Source of the DNA: Thermoanaerobaculia bacterium
GTDB lineage: Bacteria > Acidobacteriota > Thermoanaerobaculia > Gp7-AA8
Length of the DNA stretch: 64,000 nt
Assembly (NCBI GenBank): GCA_017883205.1
Contig: JADGNZ010000018.1
Coordinates: forward strand, 1-64,000
Reading direction: 5' to 3'
Shown: one piece after another, positions 46,095 through 54,224 of the stretch
Layout: every line of letters starts with the position of its first letter
Numbering within the stretch: the first letter of the stretch is position 1
The notes under the pieces: generated by a model
Seen by the model: the letters and a program-made list of their open reading frames with translations, nothing else
The model's database searches: none
What the model was told of the DNA's origin: nothing
Made by a program: the position numbers and the translations under genes

Positions 46095-47131
46095 CGCGGC
46101 AACTCGATGACGACATGGAATCGTCCGTCGTCTTCTTTCGCCTGAAGCATGGCCCGCCCTTCCGACACCGCGCTCAACCTTCCTCGGGCGTTCTCCAGTC
46201 CGACTCCTTCGCCGCGCGCGTCGGCGCGGTCAGGGTCGGCCGGATTGTCGATCACGATGCGCAGCATGTGGTTTTCGAGAGTACCGACAATATCGACCGT
46301 GCCGCCATCCACCATCGACGCGACGCCGTGCCGCACCGCGTTTTCCACCAGCGGCTGCAGAAGCAACGGCGGCACGAGGCACTGTGACGCCGCCTCATCG
46401 ACGTTGATGTGAACGGTGAGCCGGTCGCCGAAGCGAACCTTCTCGATCTCGAGGTAGCGGGTGACCAGATCGATCTCCTCGGCGAGCGTGATCCGCTCCA
46501 GAGCGCCGAGGCGGAGGATCAGCCGGAAGAAATCGGCGAGGCGCTGCGCCATCTCGCGCGCCTCGAGCGGGCGCGAACCGCACATCGAAGCGACGGCGTT
46601 GAGGCTGTTGAAAAGGAAGTGGGGATCGACCTGCGCTTTGAACGCGCGCAGCTCCGCCTCGCGAGCCAGAACGCGATAGCGCAACACTTCATCCTCGGCC
46701 TCGCGCACCGCTTCGATCTCGAGTAACAAATAGTGCACAGCCACCGCCGCGAGATAGAGGAGGATCGCCAATCCGAAGAGGAGCGAGTAGTCGGGTGCAA
46801 GCTTCGTCGCGACGTGCTCGTTGACGACCGGCGCCCACGACTTCCACGTCAGGATCCACAGCCCGCTGGCTGCCGCGGCCGATCCCGCGTGCGCAATCGC
46901 GATCGAGGTTCGCGACGCGCTTCGCAGCGGCAACGCGCTGCAAAGGAAGCGCGATGCCAGGGCGATTGCGCCGAGAAGAAGTGACGGAGGAAGAGCAGCA
47001 GCGATCGATGGGCCGACCGCAGCACCTCGGGTCCACAAGAAGAAGACGGAGCTCATCGTCGCGGCTGCGGTCACCGCGCCGACGGCGTACAGGGCGAGCG
47101 TTCCGCGGCTCAATGTTTTGCGCGTCAGCAT
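46091..47131 (-). CDS. LytS/YpdA-type sensor histidine kinase
   Basis: The 346-residue membrane kinase has four or five N-terminal helices (to about residue 155) and then the His_kinase domain with QVDPHFLFNSLNAVASM, the signature of this class, followed by a HATPase (LQPLVENAVRHGV, GVGLENARGRL). It is coupled to the LytTR regulator by ATGA and lies 3 bp after the LiaF-like gene. It probably senses a membrane state, with the LiaF/LiaI proteins as accessories. Confidence 0.94.
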   Translation of the reverse strand: MLTRKTLSRGTLALYAVGAVTAAATMSSVFFLWTRGAAVGPSIAAALPPSLLLGAIALASRFLCSALPLRSASRTSIAIAHAGSAAAASGLWILTWKSWAPVVNEHVATKLAPDYSLLFGLAILLYLAAVAVHYLLLEIEAVREAEDEVLRYRVLAREAELRAFKAQVDPHFLFNSLNAVASMCGSRPLEAREMAQRLADFFRLILRLGALERITLAEEIDLVTRYLEIEKVRFGDRLTVHINVDEAASQCLVPPLLLQPLVENAVRHGVASMVDGGTVDIVGTLENHMLRIVIDNPADPDRADARGEGVGLENARGRLSAVSEGRAMLQAKEDDGRFHVVIELPR

Positions 47132-47134
47132 CGT

Positions 47135-47893
47135 TTACCTCTTCGGGTGCTTCACTTCGACGCCGCCCATGATCGCGCTGCCGCGAATGATGAGGCGGGG
47201 TGCGCCGGCAGGGACGTTGTCATCGGTCTTGTCGACGACACCGCCGAGGATGGCGTTGACGTGATTCTCGATCCTCCAACCCCGAGGAACGCGGATGTCG
47301 ATGCCGCCCCAGAAGGCCAGGACGTCGATCGTGGCTTCCTTTGTGATCTTCGCGCCGCCGAGGTTGATCTCACACCCCCCCATCACCGCAACGGCATCGC
47401 CGCCCGCGAAATCGCTCGACGCCACCGCGCGGCCCACGCCGCCCATCACCGCAACGGTGTGGAACGAGTCAGCCTTCGACGCGCCTTTCGCCGCGGGCGA
47501 GAGCGCCTGACGGATCAGCGACACACCTCCGAGGCTGATGAGCAACGGCCACACCGCGACAATCGCAGACACGCGGAAATGCGGCAGGAAGGGCAGGGGC
47601 GGAAGAAACAGCATTCCTATCGCGACCAACGCGACCGCCGAGACCCACTGGCGATGCGGCATTTGCGCCACGCCGAGCGCGATGAACACGAGCGGCCACC
47701 ATGGCAGGAAGTCGGATGCGTGAAGGCTGCCGCTGTGATCGAGCCAGCCGATCACGCCCGCGGCGAGAATCGCCGCGCCCCACACCAGCCGTGCCCACGG
47801 ATTGTCGCCGCGTTTGCGGGGTTTGATGCGAAGGTCGTGGCGCGAGAGACCATCGGCGTCGATGGACACGCGCCGTCGTTCGTCGTCATTCAT
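47135..47893 (-). CDS. LiaF-like membrane protein
   Basis: The 252-residue protein has four hydrophobic segments (about 35-50, 62-78, 85-100, 110-130) and a C-terminal right-handed beta domain of repeated AVMGG/IMGG turns (TVAVMGGVGRAV, AVAVMGGCEINLGG, ILGGVVDK, AIMGGVEVKH). This is the LiaF/DUF2154 type, which in Firmicutes inhibits a LiaS-like kinase in envelope stress. It is third in a five-gene operon and overlaps the small gene before it by 8 bp. Confidence 0.85.
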   Translation of the reverse strand: MNDDERRRVSIDADGLSRHDLRIKPRKRGDNPWARLVWGAAILAAGVIGWLDHSGSLHASDFLPWWPLVFIALGVAQMPHRQWVSAVALVAIGMLFLPPLPFLPHFRVSAIVAVWPLLISLGGVSLIRQALSPAAKGASKADSFHTVAVMGGVGRAVASSDFAGGDAVAVMGGCEINLGGAKITKEATIDVLAFWGGIDIRVPRGWRIENHVNAILGGVVDKTDDNVPAGAPRLIIRGSAIMGGVEVKHPKR

Positions 47894-48257
47894 GACGGTT
47901 CTCTCCTTCCAGCGCGTCCCGGCGCCGGAACGACTCGATGATGGTGCGTCCGATCATGCCGGCGCCGAGGATGACGAGTAGTAAGGGCCACGATGAGTTG
48001 TAAGTCAGGCCGTACCAATGAAGCGTCACAGCCTGCAGCCACGCGCCCACTGCAATCAACCACATCCCCGACCAGATCGAGCGGCGATGAGCAAGCTTCG
48101 ACATCCCGACCAACACGATGAAGAGCGGCCACCACGATCCAAGGTTCCACGAAAAGTCCGCAATTCGAAGACGCTGGAGAAGCAGCAAGGAACCGCCCCC
48201 GATCAGGAGCAAGCCCCAGAAAACGCCGTCGGCATTGATCCGCCGCCGATTGCTCAT
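47886..48257 (-). CDS. Small LiaI-like (DUF5668) membrane protein
   Basis: The 123-residue product contains three or four hydrophobic segments (GVFWGLLLIGGGSLLLLQRL, WWPLFIVLVGMSKL, MWLIAVGAWLQ and LLLVILGAGMIG). The SWNLGSWWPLFIVLVG segment is a LiaI/DUF5668 feature. Its start overlaps the previous LiaF-like gene (ATGA) and its end overlaps the next LiaF-like gene by 8 bp. It is probably a membrane partner of the two LiaF proteins. Confidence 0.75.
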   Translation of the reverse strand: MSNRRRINADGVFWGLLLIGGGSLLLLQRLRIADFSWNLGSWWPLFIVLVGMSKLAHRRSIWSGMWLIAVGAWLQAVTLHWYGLTYNSSWPLLLVILGAGMIGRTIIESFRRRDALEGENRHE

Positions 48258-48970
48258 ACTGCCTCCGCCGCGACGCTCTTGATCTCGACGCCGCCCATGA
48301 TTGCCAGCCCGTTGACGATCAGCCTGCGGCCGCCCGGTGCTGCTTTGGTTCGGATCTCCGCGCCGCCCATGATCGGAACGGTGTTGCCGACGACTTCCCA
48401 CCCGTCGGGCACCTTGATCTCGATGCCGCCCCACATCACGAACAGCTCGATCGTCGCCGGTCCCTGCTCCATGTCCGCCTTTCTCAGGTCGAGCTCACAT
48501 CCGCCCATGAAGGCAATGATCCGAGCGCCCGTGTAGGCGCGGGAGTCGACTTTGATTTTGCGGACGCCGAGGATTGCCCAAACGGTTGAGTCGGACTGGT
48601 TGGACACGGACGGCAGGCGAAAACCGAAGGCGTGAGCGACGATCCCGATTCCGGCCAGGATCAGCGCGGCCGGCCAGAGGTCGAAGATCGAAAAGCGAAA
48701 ATCGACGGTGTTGGATAACAGGATGAGAGCGCCGATGCCGATCACGAACGCGCCGAGAACCCTGTGCCCGGCGTTCTGAAACGTGAGGATGCCGATGGCG
48801 ATCAGGACGAGCGGCCAGTAAGTAAGGTAGCGGTCCGCGTCGATCAGATCGAGGTTGTCGAGAGTCAGCAGCACGCCGAGGATCGCGAAGAAGACTCCGA
48901 TGATGAGCTTGAAGCCTGAGATGCCCGCCACCCCATCCGGAGCCTGTTTCTGTGTGAGTGTCATGTTCAT
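48254..48970 (-). CDS. LiaF-like membrane protein, first gene of operon
   Basis: The 238-residue protein has four N-terminal hydrophobic segments (for example LIIGVFFAILGVLLTLDNL and WPLVLIAIGIL) and a C-terminal beta domain with IIAFMGGCELDLRKAD, VMWGGIEIKVPDGW, PIMGGAEIRTK and AIMGGVEIKS. It is a paralogue of the protein at 47135-47893. I chose ATG 48970 (MNMTLTQ), preceded by AAAGGA. It leads the operon LiaF-LiaI-LiaF-LytS-LytR, all overlapping or within 3 bp. Confidence 0.84.
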   Translation of the reverse strand: MNMTLTQKQAPDGVAGISGFKLIIGVFFAILGVLLTLDNLDLIDADRYLTYWPLVLIAIGILTFQNAGHRVLGAFVIGIGALILLSNTVDFRFSIFDLWPAALILAGIGIVAHAFGFRLPSVSNQSDSTVWAILGVRKIKVDSRAYTGARIIAFMGGCELDLRKADMEQGPATIELFVMWGGIEIKVPDGWEVVGNTVPIMGGAEIRTKAAPGGRRLIVNGLAIMGGVEIKSVAAEAV

Positions 48971-49061
48971 GAGAAATCCTTTCGTCAACGACAGGCGCAA
49001 GATACGGAGCGTTGCGAACTGCGTCTGCGCGCCACCGGCGAACGGCGGTTAATAGGCGGCG

Positions 49062-49110
49062 AATGGAGTGCGAGCGTCTCGCTCGCGGCGGCGAGGCGTC
49101 TCGCCTCGCC
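49062..49110. repeat. Tandem hairpins GCGAGCG/GGCGAGGCG
   Basis: Two perfect hairpins follow each other: GCGAGCG-TCT-CGCTCGC (49070-49086) and GGCGAGGCG-TCT-CGCCTCGCC (49090-49110), with the same loop TCT. They lie between the divergent LiaF operon and the GH47 gene. The rest of 48971-49195 holds nothing else recognisable. Confidence 0.75.
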
Positions 49111-49195
49111 GTATTTCCTGGCAAGAGAGACCAGGCAAACGGGATCGCCGCGGCCCGTTGCCGTTGACCGCGGGGCGCTCGTTATACTCCGCTGC

Positions 49196-50536
49196 ATGAG
49201 GCAACGAATCGTCGCCGGGGCCGCGGTTTTCCTGTTCGCACACGCATTGCTCGCCACGCCACCGATCGATCGCGTGGCCATGCAGGCCCAAGTTCGCGCC
49301 GAGTTTCTCTATTCGTGGAAGGCGTACGAGAAGTACGCCTGGGGCCACGACGAGCTGCGTCCGCTGAGCAAACAACCGCGCGACTGGTATGGCGAATCGC
49401 TTCTGATGACGCCAGTGGATTCGCTCGACACGCTGCTTCTGATGGGACTCAACGATGAAGCGGATAAGGCAAAGACGCTGATCGTCGAGAAGCTAAACTT
49501 CGACAAAGACATCTCCGTCAAGGTCTTCGAGATCACGATCCGCGAGCTCGGCGGTCTCCTTTCCGCCTACGAAATGACCGGCGACCCGCGCCTCCTTCAC
49601 CTCGCCGACGACCTCGGCACCCGCTTGCTTCCGGCGTTCAACACGCCTACCGGCATGCCGTACATGTACGTCAATCTGCGCACGGGGAAGACGAGCGGCG
49701 CGCGATCGAATCCCGCCGAGGTCGGAACGTTGATTCTCGAGTTCGGAACGCTCAGCAAACTGACGAACAAGCCGGTCTACATGGAGAAAGCAAAGCGCGC
49801 GCTCGTCGAGCTCTACAAACGCCGCTCCAAGATTGACCTCGTCGGCGAAGAGATCGACGTCGAGACCGGCGCGTGGGTCAGCAAAGCGAGTCACGTCGGC
49901 GGCGGGATCGACTCGTATTACGAGTACGTGCTGAAGTGCTCGCGCCTTTTCGGTGACAAAGAGTGTGAGTCGATGTGGCAGACGAGCATTCGAGCGGTCA
50001 ACAAGCATCTCGCAGACGAAGCTCCATCAGGTCTCTGGTACGGCGAAGTGGACATGAACAGCGGCAAGCGCACGAATCCTGAATTCGGCGCTCTCCACGC
50101 CTTCCTCCCCGCCGTTCTCGTGCTCGGCGGCGACACGAAACGTGCCCGACGCCTCGAAGAATCGTGCTTCCGCATGTGGACGCTCAGCGGCATCGAGTCC
50201 GAGGTTCTCAACTACCGCACGATGACGATCAAATCGCCTGGATACCAACTACGCCCCGAGATCATCGAGTCCGCCTACTACCTCCACCACGCCACCCACG
50301 ACGCCCGCTACCTGATGATGGGCAAGACCTACTTCGATGCCATCGTCGCCCACTGCCGCACGGACGCCGGCTACACAACGTTGAAGAGTGTGGTGACGAT
50401 GGAAAAAGGCGACCTGATGCCAAGCTACTTCCTCGCCGAGACGCTCAAGTACCTTTACCTGCTGTTCGCTCCGGACTCCGCGCTCGACCTCGACAAGGTG
50501 GGGTTCAACACGGAGGCGCATCCGCTGAGGAGGTAG
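49196..50536 (+). CDS. GH47 alpha-1,2-mannosidase, secreted
   Basis: The 446-residue protein begins with a signal peptide (MRQRIVAGAAVFLFAHALLA). The rest is an (alpha/alpha)7 GH47 domain with its hallmarks: WKAYEKYAWGHDELRPLSK, VDSLDTLLLMGL, FEITIRELGGLLSAYEMTGD, GGGIDSYYEYVLKCSRL, LRPEIIESAYYLHHAT, SYFLAETLKYLYLLF and the terminal FNTEAHPL whose Thr binds calcium. GH47 removes alpha-1,2-mannose from N-glycans, mainly in eukaryotes; bacterial members are uncommon. Its exported location suggests use on environmental glycoproteins or mannans. Confidence 0.92.
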   Translation: MRQRIVAGAAVFLFAHALLATPPIDRVAMQAQVRAEFLYSWKAYEKYAWGHDELRPLSKQPRDWYGESLLMTPVDSLDTLLLMGLNDEADKAKTLIVEKLNFDKDISVKVFEITIRELGGLLSAYEMTGDPRLLHLADDLGTRLLPAFNTPTGMPYMYVNLRTGKTSGARSNPAEVGTLILEFGTLSKLTNKPVYMEKAKRALVELYKRRSKIDLVGEEIDVETGAWVSKASHVGGGIDSYYEYVLKCSRLFGDKECESMWQTSIRAVNKHLADEAPSGLWYGEVDMNSGKRTNPEFGALHAFLPAVLVLGGDTKRARRLEESCFRMWTLSGIESEVLNYRTMTIKSPGYQLRPEIIESAYYLHHATHDARYLMMGKTYFDAIVAHCRTDAGYTTLKSVVTMEKGDLMPSYFLAETLKYLYLLFAPDSALDLDKVGFNTEAHPLRR

Positions 50537-50542
50537 AAAGCG

Positions 50543-50662
50543 GAGATAAGGGAATTCACAGATCAGAGATCAGAGACGAGAGATAAGAGATAAGAGGAAA
50601 CATCGCTGATGACCATCTTTTGCCTCTTGTCCGCTGTCACTTAACTCTTGTCTCTGATTTCT
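50543..50662. repeat. GAGATAAGAG-type inverted repeat
   Basis: GATCAGAGATCAGAGACGAG and AGATAAGAGATAAGAG on the left face CTCTTGTCTCTGA-type sequence on the right, between the convergent GH47 and kinase genes. It is a long imperfect hairpin resembling the other simple-unit palindromes of this window. Confidence 0.7.
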
Positions 50663-50671
50663 TTGCTCCTT

Positions 50672-52564
50672 TCACAGCGTTATGTTCTCACCGCCTGCCT
50701 CCGGTACCTGGAACGACGGTTCTCCCAGCGGCAGCGCAATGTAGAACGTCGATCCGGAGCCGGGAGTGCTTTCGACGAGAACCTCTCCCCCGTGATCGGC
50801 GATGATCTGGTGCACGACGGCGAGACCGAGTCCGGTACCTCCGTACTTTTTCGTCGTATAGAGCGGCTCGAAAATGTGTTCGAGCGCTTCGGGTGGAATG
50901 CCCAGGCCGCGATCGCGCACGAACAGCGCCGCGAATCGATGCGGGTTCGCCAGCCGCTCCCGTAGGAAGGGGATCGTTGCAGCAGATGCGGCGCCGATCG
51001 CGATGATCGCGCCGGCGGGGCTGGCATCGCTTGCGTTCCTTATGAGATTGGCCACTACCTGTGAGAGTTGTTCCGAGTCGGCGTCGATGATGAGAGACTC
51101 CGCCGTTGCCACTTCGAGTTTCCGATCGCGAATCATCAGGCGCGCTTCTTCGCTGAAGTTGCGTACCCACTCGCCAAGATCCAATGATGCCAGCCGAGGT
51201 TCAGCCGGGCTTGCGAAGCGAAGGATCTGATTGCTGACCGCACGGCCTCTCTTTACGGCATTGAGGATGTGCTTGAGCGGCTTCTGCAGAATGGCATCGT
51301 CGCCGGCATTGCGGCTGAGGATCTCTGCGAACGGCTGAATTCCCATGAGCACGTTGTTGAACTCGTGAGCAACCGAGGCCGCGACGCGGCCGAGCGATGA
51401 AACGCGTACGGCCTGATCGACTTTCCGTTCCATCTCCTTCTGTTTCGTGATGTCGCGGAAAGCGACGACAACGCCCCTCCTTCGCCCTTCGCTATCGAGC
51501 TTCGGAGCGACCACGTAGTCGACGTGAAACGACGTTCCATCCCTGCGCCAGAAGACGTCGTCGTTCACGTTCCGCACGACGCCGTCGGCAATGGTGGCGA
51601 GTATCGGGCAGTCATCCTGGTGACGCGAAGTGCCGTCAGGCCGGGAGTGATGAATTGTTTCGTGCGCGGGCTTTCCAATGAGATCTGATGATTCCCATCC
51701 GAGCATTGCAGCGGCCGCGGAGTTCTCGAAGGTGATGTTACCGAAGATGTCCAGGCCGTGCACGCCATCAGCGATCGAATTCAGGATCGCCACATAACGG
51801 CGACGCAGCTGCTCCGAGGCATCGAGCGCCTCATGCCGTTCGGTGATGTCGCGAAAGCTCACCACGTTGGCGGCATCGCCACGCCGGTTGGCCCGCACGA
51901 CCTCCAGATAGCGCCACGTTCCGTCACTGTGACGGTATCGCAGGTCCATCCTGTGCGACGGTTGGAGGCCATCGTCGCCGTCGTCAAAGTGCTGGCGGGC
52001 CGTCATCACGTCATCCGGGTGAATCAGTGAGAAATGGTTGCTTCCGACGAACTCCTCGACGGAGTAGCCGAGCACTCGTGCGATAGAAGGGTTGGAGTAA
52101 AGGATGCTTCCCTCGCGATCGACCAGGGCGATCCCGTCCGAGCAGTCCTCGACAAGGCTGCGGAATTTCGCGTCCGATGCCCGTAGGTCGTTTTGGGCGC
52201 GACTGCGCGCGAACGCGTAACGGATCGAACGCACGATCGTCTCCGCCGCCGCATCTTTGATCAGGCAGTCCTGGGCTCCCTGCGCGATTGCATCGAGCGC
52301 GGCCTGCTCATGGCTGTTCCCGGTGATGATGACGATAGGAATGCCTGCGGCCCGTTTGTGGAGGGTTTCAGAACCATGACTGTCAGGGAGCATCAGATCG
52401 AGCAGGATGACGTCGACATGCGTTGAGCGGAGCACGGCCAGCGCATCCGAAAGCCGCTCCACGGACGTGACCTCGAACGAGGGTGAGCGCAAAATGTCCT
52501 GGATCATTTGCGCATCGGCGGGAGTGTCTTCAATGAGCAGAACGCGGAGAGGCGGGACGGACAT
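50672..52564 (-). CDS. REC-PAS-PAS hybrid histidine kinase
   Basis: The 630-residue cytoplasmic kinase has an intact receiver domain (about 5-120: VLLIEDTPADAQ, phospho-Asp in VILLDLMLPDSHG, Lys in CLIKDAA), two PAS domains (about 130-250 and 262-385), and a HisKA/HATPase core with H-box SVAHEFNNVLMGIQPF and RDRGLGIPPEA, GTGLGLAVVHQIIADHGG. No membrane segments are seen. It is the last gene of the cluster that includes two sigma-54 activators and could supply phosphate to the receiver of the upstream one, although that receiver lacks acidic pocket residues. Confidence 0.94.
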   Translation of the reverse strand: MSVPPLRVLLIEDTPADAQMIQDILRSPSFEVTSVERLSDALAVLRSTHVDVILLDLMLPDSHGSETLHKRAAGIPIVIITGNSHEQAALDAIAQGAQDCLIKDAAAETIVRSIRYAFARSRAQNDLRASDAKFRSLVEDCSDGIALVDREGSILYSNPSIARVLGYSVEEFVGSNHFSLIHPDDVMTARQHFDDGDDGLQPSHRMDLRYRHSDGTWRYLEVVRANRRGDAANVVSFRDITERHEALDASEQLRRRYVAILNSIADGVHGLDIFGNITFENSAAAAMLGWESSDLIGKPAHETIHHSRPDGTSRHQDDCPILATIADGVVRNVNDDVFWRRDGTSFHVDYVVAPKLDSEGRRRGVVVAFRDITKQKEMERKVDQAVRVSSLGRVAASVAHEFNNVLMGIQPFAEILSRNAGDDAILQKPLKHILNAVKRGRAVSNQILRFASPAEPRLASLDLGEWVRNFSEEARLMIRDRKLEVATAESLIIDADSEQLSQVVANLIRNASDASPAGAIIAIGAASAATIPFLRERLANPHRFAALFVRDRGLGIPPEALEHIFEPLYTTKKYGGTGLGLAVVHQIIADHGGEVLVESTPGSGSTFYIALPLGEPSFQVPEAGGENITL

Positions 52565-52645
52565 TTGTAGGTGACATAGTCAAGGTCGATGCCGCATGTA
52601 AGTCTTTGAAGGCATAGGGACGACGGTGACCGCAAAGCGACGAGA

Positions 52646-52663
52646 TTTCGTCGATCGACGAGA
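52646..52663. promoter_or_regulatory. Palindromic site between activator and kinase genes
   Basis: TTTCGTCGATCGACGAGA is a near-perfect palindrome (core TCGTCGATCGACGA) 9 bp downstream of the REC-type activator gene and about 80 bp upstream of the kinase gene. The same core occurs at 54192-54221 behind the other activator. It may be a binding site for the Fis-type domain of these activators. Confidence 0.6.
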
Positions 52664-52672
52664 TTGTGGACA

Positions 52673-54118
52673 TCAGGGCGACGGCCGGAAACGGGCCGGA
52701 TCGATGCGGTGTTTGCGCAGCTTCGAGTAGAGCGTCGTCGGCCGGATGCCGAGACGTTCTGCTGCGCCGGCCGAGCCTCCTACCTTTCCCCCGCTTCCGC
52801 TCAACGCCTGTTCGATCGCCGATTTCTCGATCTCGGCAAGCCGCAGCGGGAGCGCTCCCCCGCGGCTCGCGTGGACCGGCTGCCGCGGAAAAAGCGCCGG
52901 GGCCACGACCAACGCTGGGCCCGAGGAGAGGATCACCGCGCGCTCGATCACATTCTCCAGCTCGCGCACGTTTCCAGGCCAGGCGTACTCCACCAGCCGA
53001 GCCATGCTTCCCTGCGAGATTCGGGTGATCGGTTTGTCGCTTCGGCTCGCGAACGCCTTCGTGAAATGCTCCACCAGCGGAGGGATGTCTTCACGACGCT
53101 CGCGAAGCGGCGGGATCTGGATGGGAAAAACGCTGAGACGGTAGAAGAGATCATTTCGAAAGGTCCCTTCGCTGACCATCTTCATCAGATCGCGGTTCGT
53201 GGCGGCGATGACGCGGGCGTTAGCACGCAGTGTTTGCGTGCCGCCAACGCGTTCGAAGGTCCGCTCCTGAAGGACGCGGAGAAGGGTCACCTGCACCTCG
53301 CCCGGCAGCTCGCCCACCTCGTCGAGAAAGATCGTTCCTCGGCTGGCCAGCTCGAAGCGGCCGATGCGACGCTGCATCGCGCCCGTGAATGCGCCTCGCT
53401 CGTGTCCGAACAACTCACTGGCGATCAACGACACCGGCAGCGCGGCCGAATGAACGGCGATCACCGGGCCGCCGGCTCGCTGCGAGCGGCGATGAATCTC
53501 GCGGGCGATCAGCTCCTTGCCCGTTCCGGTCTCTCCGGCGATCAATACCGTGGCGTCGGTCGGCGCGACTTTGTCGACGTTCGACAATACCGATCGAATG
53601 GCGTGCGAAACGCCGATGACGGAGCCCATGAGCAGGCGTTCATCGATCTCATTCCTGAGAAAAACGTTCTCATCAACCAACTCCTCAACGCGCTTGCGGC
53701 CGCTGTTCTCGGCCAGGGCTCGGAGTCGAATCTCCGAGACGTGATTGCGCTCGAACGCATAGCGGATCGACCGCACGATCGTCAACGCATCCGCTTCTTC
53801 CTTGATCAGATAATCCTGCGCTCCTTGCGCTATTGCTCGGAGAGCCGCTTGCTCGTCGGCTTTTTCGCTAAGGACCACGACGGCGATTCCGGGAGCGCGC
53901 TCCATGATGATCCGTAGCGTCTCGGCGCCACAATTCTCGGTTAGCGGCAGGTCGAGCAGAATGGCGTCGATGTGTGTAAGGTGGAGCACCGCCGGACTGT
54001 CCGAAAGCCGCTCCACGGCGGTCACGTCAAACGACGGCGCGGTCAGGATGTTTTGGATTCGTTGTACGTCGGTTGGGTTCGTTGCGATGAGTAGAACATG
54101 GATCGGCGAATTCGGCAT
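52673..54118 (-). CDS. Sigma-54 activator with degenerate receiver domain
   Basis: The 481-residue protein has a receiver domain (about 5-120), a short coiled link, a sigma-54 AAA+ domain (about 165-395: GETGTGKELIA, GAFTGA in HERGAFTGAMQRR, GTIFLDEVGEL) and a Fis-type HTH (about 440-478). In the receiver the phospho-Asp (AILLDLPL) and Lys (LIKEEAD) remain, but the acidic pair of the pocket reads AT instead of ED (VLLIATNPTD). Its AAA+ and HTH parts are nearly identical to the GAF-type activator at 54225, so the two arose by duplication. Confidence 0.94.
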   Translation of the reverse strand: MPNSPIHVLLIATNPTDVQRIQNILTAPSFDVTAVERLSDSPAVLHLTHIDAILLDLPLTENCGAETLRIIMERAPGIAVVVLSEKADEQAALRAIAQGAQDYLIKEEADALTIVRSIRYAFERNHVSEIRLRALAENSGRKRVEELVDENVFLRNEIDERLLMGSVIGVSHAIRSVLSNVDKVAPTDATVLIAGETGTGKELIAREIHRRSQRAGGPVIAVHSAALPVSLIASELFGHERGAFTGAMQRRIGRFELASRGTIFLDEVGELPGEVQVTLLRVLQERTFERVGGTQTLRANARVIAATNRDLMKMVSEGTFRNDLFYRLSVFPIQIPPLRERREDIPPLVEHFTKAFASRSDKPITRISQGSMARLVEYAWPGNVRELENVIERAVILSSGPALVVAPALFPRQPVHASRGGALPLRLAEIEKSAIEQALSGSGGKVGGSAGAAERLGIRPTTLYSKLRKHRIDPARFRPSP

Positions 54119-54191
54119 TGACCCTGTATAGACAAGGGGCGTACCGCCCGTAACTCACTGAAAACAAGGTGCAAATGATACTCAGCCGCGG

Positions 54192-54221
54192 TCAGGTTTT
54201 CGTCGATCGACGAAAACCTGA
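54192..54221. promoter_or_regulatory. Perfect 30-bp palindrome between the two activators
   Basis: TCAGGTTTTCGTCGA and its exact reverse complement abut at 54192-54221. The palindrome starts 3 bp after the stop of the GAF-type activator and 74 bp before the start of the receiver-type activator. There is no U-tract, so an operator or enhancer-binding site is likelier than a terminator. The core is shared with 52646-52663. Confidence 0.72.
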
Positions 54222-54224
54222 ACA

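Noticed and set aside
54119-54191. Sigma-54 promoter between the two activators
   Set aside because: TTGCA is present but the -24 TGGCAC element is missing at the required spacing.
54192-54221. Intrinsic terminator
   Set aside because: The palindrome is AT-containing and without a U-tract on either strand; an operator fits better.
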